From the NCBI GenBank assembly GCA_963921935.1, contig OY998180.1, positions 113,094,183 to 113,158,182 of the forward strand: 64,000 bases of DNA, given 5' to 3'. A model generated the notes under the pieces. That model did no database searches. It saw only the letters and a list, made by a program, of their open reading frames with translations, and was not told the origin of the DNA. Shown piece by piece: positions 57,460 to 64,000 of the stretch. Numbering within the stretch: the stretch's first letter is position 1; each line of letters opens with the position of its first letter. Source of the DNA: Galeruca laticollis (taxonomy: Eukaryota; Arthropoda; Insecta; Coleoptera; Chrysomelidae). The position numbers and the translations under genes were made by a program.

Positions 57460-60170
57460 CTATGATTGTCTCTGAAGTAATATATTTCTAAACTTGATTA
57501 TGAAAATTGAAATATTACATTTTTTTAAGTTTTCACATACGGAGTTATAAATAAAAAATATTTGGTATTGAAAGGACCGTCTAAATAGTTCAGTATTAAA
57601 TACAGGTGGAGATAGTAGACCCCTAAATCTTAGATTTAAATTATGAACGTCAGTCCGAAAAGAAATTTTTTGGTGCAAATAAGTAGGCGTTTCAAAGGTT
57701 ATAATTTTGTGAAAAAGGCAAGCTGCATGAAGCATTCTTCTGTTACCCATATTTAACCATCCTATCTCAATTAATTTATGTGATATTCGCTGACGCTTTT
57801 TGATACCATATATTAATCTGTACTTTCTGTATTTTGTTTTTATACAGGAGGCTTAAATTTGGACCGTACACTAAATCTGCAAAATTAAAGTGTGATAAAA
57901 CGAGACTATCACACAGAATTTTTTCAACATGTTGAGGGAGAAAATGACGATTTCCATAAATCAGTTTTAATGAGCTGTAAGCACGTTGAATCAATTTATT
58001 GACGTGTTTCTCAAATCTCAAATCTGAATTCATAATGACACCTAAATTCTTAGCATGATTAACCAAGGCTAACTCTTCGTTGTTAATTGTTATATTCATT
58101 AAGTTTCCTATTTTAGCCATGTTATAAGCGGAGCCGAACAAAATTACATTACATTTAGAGTAATTGACTAATAAGCAATGATATTTTCGCAGGCATTATC
58201 AACGAACACTGGAGGGAAGCTATAGTATATCTGGGTATCATCTGCGTATACGTGAATTTTACAGGTTTTTAAAGATGTTATTAAGTTCATTGTATAAATA
58301 GAAAACATTAGTGATTCCAAAATGGATCACTGAGGAACTCCTGAATTTAAAGTTAAAAATCCCGATTGATCTGAGTCCATTTTGACACATTGTTTACGAT
58401 TATTTAAATAATTACGCGAAAGGTTAATGGCACTTTCAGAAAATCCTATATAATGTAATATGTTAAGCATCAATTTATGATTTATAGTGTCAAAAGCTCT
58501 GCTAAAATCCAACAATGCTAAAATTGTACATTTAAAGACATCTATTGCAGAAATAATATCATCAACTAGACTCGTTAAAGCTGTGGTGCAGCTATAACCT
58601 TTCCGAAAACCAGATTGAGCACTAGGGAGTATTGAATTAATTGTCAAATGTTCTCTTATTTGCTGTTCCATCGCCCTTTCCAGAATCTTAGAAAGCATAG
58701 GAAGAATACTTATTCCTCTTACATCTTTGTACTCGTATGGATTTTGATTTTTTGGCAACATTTTTACAATAGCTTGCTTCCATGCATAGGGAACTACCTG
58801 TTGGGTTAAACAGATATTAATTATATGTGTAATGTAGGGAATGATAAGATGACAACATAATTTAATAAGTTTAACATTTAGCCCATCACAACCCATGGCA
58901 TTTGATTTTATTCTACAAATGTTATAAACAAACATATCATCAATTTTTTTAAATGTAAAGGTGACGGGAACGAGGCTATTAGATTTATGAAAACTGAGAA
59001 GATTTTCAGGTGGTGAAATGCGTGTGATGGAATTTATTAAAGAATCATTAATTTAATTTGGTTTTCTTGAGCTTTCAGGAATATCACGATTTTTGTCTTT
59101 AAGAAAATTATTTGATCTAAGTACCCGCGACAGGCAATTAGAATTAGTATTTTCACACTGATGTTAAAAATAAGTACGTTTTTCCCTTTTAATAGATTCA
59201 TTTGTGTAGTTTCTTAAATTTTCATAAAAGTTTAAATGATCATTTGATCGTGTTCCTTTATATCTTCTAAGAGCTCTTTCTCTTTCATTTATTATTAGTT
59301 CCATAGCAGAAGTTAACCATGGAGCCTTGTTTTTTGTTATTCTGGAAGTTGTTATAGGTGCGTGTCTATCAAATAAATTAACTAAACAGTTTACCAAATA
59401 TGATACATTTTCGTCAATACCCTCCTGATCAATTATACGAAAAAATGATATATCTCTCAGGTCATCATAAAATAATTCCTCATTAAAATTTTTGAAATAC
59501 CTAGGTATATGTATGCATTTGGAATTCATTGACATTCCCTATATTTATTCTACAATACACCAATGAATGGTCTGAGACATTATGAATAACTCCTCTATCT
59601 ACCACACTATTTTCATCAACTATTATATAATCCAGAAGTGATGATTGTCGTGTCGGTTCGTCTAAGACTTGGGAGAGTTCAAAATTATCAACAATATTAT
59701 TCTTGTACCGATAATTTATGTTAAAATCACCTAAGCAAATTAAATTATTAACAGTTGGAAATAGAGAGATTAAAAAAATCTTCAAATTCATTCAGGAAAG
59801 CATTATCTGTTATTTCATCAGGTTTGTAAATTACTCCTATGCCAAATACTTTTTCATTTATAGTTAATTTTATGAATAATTTTTCCCAAATAGTATTATC
59901 ATTTTTAATAGCCAATTGACAATTATACGAGTTTTTTACATATATGCATAAACCCCTACCTCTTGCATTTCGATCTCCCCTGTATAACATATAATTATTT
60001 ATTTTTAATAAGTCATCACTATTGTAATGATAAAGCCAAGTTTCACACAACAAAACAATGTCATATTAATGTTTCTGTAACATTTTTTTTACGTTTGAAA
60101 GCGATGGTAAAAGCGAGCGTACATTTAAACAGCCTATGTATGCTAAGACAATCCATTATTCTCTCACCCA
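57460..60170 (-). pseudogene. CR1/L2-like ORF2 (APE-RT), broken
   Basis: The N-terminus reads LNVRSLLPSLSNVKKMLQKH, an in-frame TAA, then YDIVLLCETWLYHYNSDD. APE continues with RGDRNARGRGLCIYVK, CLGDFNINYRYK, LLDYIIVDEN and VSDHSLVYCRI. RT fingers and palm are in 58935-58327 (RGISILPMLSKILERAMEQQ, SGFRKGYSCTTALTSLVDDI, LLDFSRAFDTINHKL), with YADD at 58237-58248 after a frame break. Thumb and C-terminal end are in 58141-57776 and 57750-57460. At least four breaks separate these blocks. Confidence 0.8.
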
Positions 60171-60503
60171 CAACCTTAAGAAAATACTAAATGTAAATAG
60201 ATATTTTTTTCTCTATATAATAACCAAAAAATAGACTTGATAACAGTTCTATTAGCAGAACCAGCTATTTATCGTAAAACCGACAGTGATGAGTGTGGAC
60301 ACTCTGCACAACGCATATATTATTTAATCCCAAAAACTTGCGAAATTGGTAATTCAACAGCTAAAAATTTTAAAATTAGATATTTATATATAAAAAAAGC
60401 AATTAGAAATTTGAAAACAAATAAAATAGAAATCAGAAAATCAACAATTAAATTCAGCAGAAAATAAATTCAAGTAAAATTTTAGTTAGAATGATGCATC
60501 GTC

Positions 60504-61166
60504 TCAATAATCACTCACTAGGTCAGCTGGCTTCATAATCTTCATAATACTGTTTCTATTATGGAACTTAAGGAATATATTTCCATTATTCGACCAAACT
60601 TTGCCTCCCTTGTTAACCTTCTGTATTGCATCTTTAAATAGTGCCTGCATATCTGGTGATAAATCCTCTCTAACTACTAAACCTGTGCCTTTTAATAACT
60701 TCTTCTGCTTAAATATCAGGTTTTTGACGTGAAGCGTGCTCATCTGGATTAGAATTGGTTTCATTTTATTTTTATCTGGTGATTTCAGTCGATAACAATT
60801 ATTTACACTTAGATAATTTATAGATAACCGCAGCTTACTATTTATTATTTCTAGTACAGTATCCATACAGTTTTCATTCTGCAGCTCTATAATTCCGTAA
60901 AGAATTAAATTTTTGGATCTTCGAGATCTTTCAAATGACTCCTGTTTACTCAATATATCTTTAAGATGTTTATCCTGGACTTGCATTTTTAATTTTAGAT
61001 TATTATTCTCATCCTTTAAGTTTTCTATTTCCTTATCATATTTTTTGCCTATTACCTCCATAATGGAATAGGAAATTTGAGATATGAACTCATCAGCAGT
61101 AACAAGCTTATTCACTAAATGTTTAACTGCTGAGTGCAGTTCTTCTTTGTTTCTAGTTGAAGTCAT
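60504..61166 (-). CDS. CR1/L2-like ORF1 protein, intact
   Basis: 220 codons from ATG 61166 to a stop near 60504. Residues ~40-75 form a predicted coiled coil (KEIENLKDENNNLKLKMQV). The middle part (RSRRSKNLILYGIIELQNEN) resembles the RRM-like region of ORF1 proteins in several non-LTR groups, followed by a basic C-terminal part (KNLIFKQKKLLKGTGLVVRE). Such proteins trimerise and bind RNA. No zinc knuckle. This is one of the few unbroken frames in the window. Confidence 0.7.
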   Translation of the reverse strand: MTSTRNKEELHSAVKHLVNKLVTADEFISQISYSIMEVIGKKYDKEIENLKDENNNLKLKMQVQDKHLKDILSKQESFERSRRSKNLILYGIIELQNENCMDTVLEIINSKLRLSINYLSVNNCYRLKSPDKNKMKPILIQMSTLHVKNLIFKQKKLLKGTGLVVREDLSPDMQALFKDAIQKVNKGGKVWSNNGNIFLKFHNRNSIMKIMKPADLVSDY

Positions 61167-61471
61167 TTTTTCGAAATAAAAACTAGTAATTTCAACTTTC
61201 GGGCAATCAAGGCACTTTTCCAGTAACTAATCACAAATACATGAACTTTTTCACTCCTTCTGTTAGTTGACTATTCAATAACCAATAATTCAACTTAATA
61301 ACAAATGAATTTAGCATTTAATGCAGAGCGACTCAAAACGTGTCTAGTCTGCTTGAAACATCGACATATACCTCATATGCCATCAAAGAGACAAAAACTA
61401 ATGGAGAAGTAATTAGAATGCAAGATAAGGTATTTATAAATAAGAAGATTATTGTATTTGAAAATATTATA

Positions 61472-62267
61472 ATAAATAACGTCATCAGTAAAAAGTATTT
61501 AAATTCAATAGTACGATTTGCATGTATATTTATCTGTTATGAGATTTTCTATGACATAAATGTTATAAGAATTTAATAAATCGACTTTATTACTGAAAAG
61601 AAATTGCAGCAGTCACATTTTTTAGATGAAATCCTTTTTAAATCCTATTTTTAATGTTTAGAACAACTATTTTCGCATGTATTTTGCAATTTTGATGTTT
61701 TATGGATTTGTAATTTTTTTGTTTATCAATATAACATGAAATCTCACGTTTTTCGAATAATTAATGTGTACATTTTAATAAATAGCTCAAAATTATGAAT
61801 AATGATTCAAAAAAAAATTTCGGATTCGAGTTTTTTTCATTATTTTCATTTTCTGAGAAAATTTACCATAGTAATGTATATTTTTTAATACCACCAGAAA
61901 GTAGATATTTCAACGAACAAAAAACACACAAAGTTTTTTAAAAAAGCAAATATTTTGACATGAGAATTTTCGATTGAAAATTAGGGTGTTTCTTCGATAT
62001 TAAGTCAAAATAAGGTGAAAAAATGAATATTTTAAATCAAAAAAATCACTGTATGTTTGGGACATACAAAGGTAAGTTTTCACCAAGTTTCGTGAAAAAA
62101 TAATTTTTTTTGCAAAAGATAAAAATATAAAACTCACCCCTCCCCCTTCCCGACCTCAGATCGCCCGTAATTAATTTATCCTTCCATTTTTGTTATAATC
62201 TCTACCTTTTCCAATGGGTTTCGTTCTACTATAATTTTTTTTGGTCTCAAAAATTATCGACCCTGGT
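61472..62267 (-). repeat. Right terminal inverted repeat
   Basis: Reverse-complement partner of 53681-54652, with the outer end CGACCCTGGT at 62258-62267. Confidence 0.9.
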
Positions 62268-62356
62268 GTAAATACTTAAAGAAATTTTTGATCTACTTAA
62301 TGTATTGATAATTTTATAGAATATATGGAACAATATAGGAAATCACTTTTGTACAG

Positions 62357-62526
62357 TGTCACAAAAAATAGTTAAGGCTCGAACGAATTTGAAGTTCACT
62401 ACTTTAGTTTTTATAACGAAAAGACGGTACATAATTTGACGTTTGAAAGTAAAATTTAACTATAAACAATCCGATATTCACGTGACGATTGACATACTAT
62501 TTTCAATTTTTATTGAAAATTTTACA
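62357..62526 (+). repeat. Candidate LTR
   Basis: A 170-bp stretch starting TGTCACAAAAAATAG and ending AAATTTTACA, immediately followed by a primer-binding-site-like sequence. TG...CA ends and the position support an LTR, but no second copy lies in the window. Confidence 0.45.
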
Positions 62527-62527
62527 T

Positions 62528-62545
62528 TGGCGCAGTGAGTAGGAT
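62528..62545 (+). promoter_or_regulatory. tRNA primer-binding-site-like sequence
   Basis: TGGCGCAGTGAGTAGGAT, differing from the 30329 site at only one position, with TGGCGCAG matching the 3' end of insect tRNA-Ser. This suggests the start of another LTR element running to the right. Confidence 0.6.
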
Positions 62546-62559
62546 TTGCTTAAATCAAG

Positions 62560-64000
62560 TGGCGAAATGTATTTTATTTATACATTTATTCGTCCAAGCG
62601 GCATTCGAGAACATACATTATTTTTTTCTATTTAATTTTATGTCTTACAAGACGTAGCCGCAAATACGACAGATATATGAAACCTGACATATTATATAAG
62701 ATGAAATTCGATCTGAATTAACTTCAAAGGAAGTACTTTATTCCACGGTTGAGGAACTTTCCCAAAAGCTAAAGTATAAGAACCTCCGGAGCAGATTTAT
62801 TATCAAGAACTGACACGAAATTCGAAAAGTTTCAACATTCAACTTATTTCTCGAAGAAATTCTAAAATTAATTCTATTCTATTGTTGCTTTGTTTGATCT
62901 AAGACAGTTTCGAAAGTGACTAAACAAGAACATAGATAAGGACATGGATATAGGAACAACTGCGCCCTTTTTGCATCCATTGTTTACTTCTGTGCGCGCG
63001 TGTGTGTATTTTGTCAGCCCGCAAACCTGTGTTAACGATTCGATGGCAGTCGGATTAAGTGGAATACGGAAAATTGCCGTACGGCATTCTCCACCAGGGT
63101 CGTATTCAAAAACGTTTGTTCTTTATTTTCCGTTCTGTTTTTAACGTACAACGCAAAGTTGGTGTTAAATTGGCTCAAAACTCAACGATATGTTTGATGT
63201 TATATATAGAAAGCACAACATTTTTTTTTTGGTTTATGGTTATATTTCTTCAAGTCTTACTGTTCAAGTCAGGTGATTGAAAACCTGAGAAAACTTAAAC
63301 TCTCCAAATACTAATAGGTGACAAACACATCTATAATTTTGCAGAAACTCAAGGATCGACAAAACACCCACACATATAAGCAACTCAACAATTTCATACA
63401 GTGTCTGCATAGTTTCCGTAGAACATGAAATAACAGATGAAGAAATAAGAGTACAACTAAAGAAGGCTAGTATCAATCACAGGTACTAAGAGAATAACTG
63501 CCAAAGCCACACAAAAAGCTACCATACTTATTAGAATCATCTAGGGATGCATTTATCGTATCCATTTACATCAAGTAGTTAGGTTCGTTAAATTTCTACT
63601 ACTTACTTCTTCCTAGAAAGAACTTTTTGATGTAACTGAGTGAAGTTCCCTCAAGTACAAACATCAACTCTACAAAACCTAAGCTCACATACTTAAAGCC
63701 TAAAACCCCAAAGGCAAGGTCAGTTGAAGACTCAACCTCCTAACACAAGATCTAGCTTCCCAAGAACATTATTTACGCCAATTTGGAGGCCTGTAACAAG
63801 TAACTCATCAATTTTTATTTGATTTGGAGACCATGTGGATGCTTTATATCTATTCATAATGTGAATTGTGCACAACATGTTTTGGGGTTTATAATATATG
63901 TTTACTTCACAACAAAACAGGGATATACAAACTACAAAATTTAACTACCATTTATCATGTAGAAGTAAGCAATTAATCACTGAAGCTGAGGGTAACTAGG
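62560..64000. other. Mostly unrecognised; possible gag-like scrap at 63390-63760
   Basis: No clear gene. A plus-strand stretch from 63390 reads VEHEITDEEIRVQLKKASI and, after a frame change, ITGTKRITAKATQKATILIR, resembling the RRM-like part of some non-LTR Gag proteins. It is too decayed to assign. Confidence 0.3.

Larger units (their letters stand above)
57450..61340 (-). mobile_element. CR1/L2-like non-LTR retrotransposon nested in the TIR element
   Basis: Minus-strand order: 5' leader (about 61340-61170), intact ORF1, spacer, then ORF2 with endonuclease and RT and no RNase H. The C-terminal FRGLLSPPVFNTELFRRSF type block is typical of the CR1/L2/Daphne group. ORF2 is broken by stops and frameshifts. 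Because it lies between the TIRs, it inserted after the DNA element arose. Confidence 0.8.
53681..62267 (+). mobile_element. 8.6-kb DNA-transposon-like element with ~0.8-1.0 kb TIRs
   Basis: The outer ends are inverted copies beginning ACCAGGGTCGATAATTTTT (left at 53681, right end at 62267). The inverted homology extends to about 54652 on the left and 61472 on the right. Inside are an XPG/PIN-like plus Cys-rich gene on the plus strand and a CR1/L2-like retrotransposon on the minus strand. No canonical DDE transposase was recognised. No convincing target duplication is visible (flanks AATTAG and GTAAAT). XPG nuclease domains have been reported in Academ-type transposons; I recall this only in general terms and the assignment is a hypothesis. 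Confidence 0.75.

Noticed and set aside
60237..60467. 76-codon plus-strand frame between the CR1/L2-like ORFs
   Set aside because: It lies antisense in the spacer between ORF1 and ORF2 of the nested retrotransposon and resembles nothing known.

Overview
The window reads as repeat-packed DNA from an insect nuclear genome. It is AT-rich, has spliced introns and simple repeats, and carries TE families typical of insects: APE-type non-LTR retrotransposons with RNase H, an env-bearing errantivirus-like LTR element, PIF/Harbinger, and insect-type DDE transposase relics. The order cannot be fixed from sequence alone; Hemiptera or Coleoptera are guesses. No ordinary host gene was recognised. Nearly every coding stretch is a mobile-element gene, most broken by stops, frameshifts or deletions.

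Layout. 0.9-4.4 kb: Jockey-group non-LTR relic (minus). 4.6-5.9 kb: scraps of a CR1/Jockey-type RT (plus) and a DDE_3/mariner-like transposase (minus). 7.4-9.2 kb: R1/LOA-like relic (plus). 10.0-12.3 kb: LOA-like 3' end joined to a Gypsy integrase fragment (both minus). 12.4-14.6 kb: a foldback element whose arms are ~173-bp tandem units facing each other across a (CGA)n/(GTC)n-bearing palindrome. 14.8-18.0 kb: a DDE_3-type transposase split by a complete 2,654-bp PIF/Harbinger element with 43-bp TIRs and a TTA target duplication. Inside it the transposase (plus) and MADF/BESS-like gene (minus) are interleaved, each with an exon in the other's intron. 19.7-24.8 and 25.0-29.8 kb: two I-like non-LTR elements head-to-tail on the minus strand. 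30.07-35.79 kb: an LTR element with paired LTRs, a CTCT target duplication, a gag-like region and an env gene, but repeat-rich ORFs of unknown role where pol should be. 36.3-38.0 kb: remains of two family-B DNA polymerases in opposite orientation. 38.1-38.8 kb: 3' part of an XPG/PIN-like plus Cys-rich gene (minus). 38.9-45.5 kb: two LOA-like copies in inverted orientation around Gypsy gag-protease remains. 46.6-51.6 kb: the best-preserved I-like element (411-aa ORF1, long ORF2). 52.6 kb: Gypsy gag scrap. 53.7-62.3 kb: an 8.6-kb element with ~0.8-1.0 kb terminal inverted repeats, carrying an XPG/PIN-like plus Cys-rich gene and a nested CR1/L2-like retrotransposon. 62.4 kb: a candidate short LTR with primer-binding site.

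How the parts work together. This is a nested insertion landscape, not an operon or pathway. Harbinger sits in an older transposase, a CR1-like copy sits in the 8.6-kb TIR element, and LOA-like copies abut Gypsy pieces. The most unusual objects are the interleaved Harbinger gene pair, the pol-less env-bearing LTR element, the foldback element, the 8.6-kb TIR element with an XPG-like gene, and the decayed family-B DNA polymerases.
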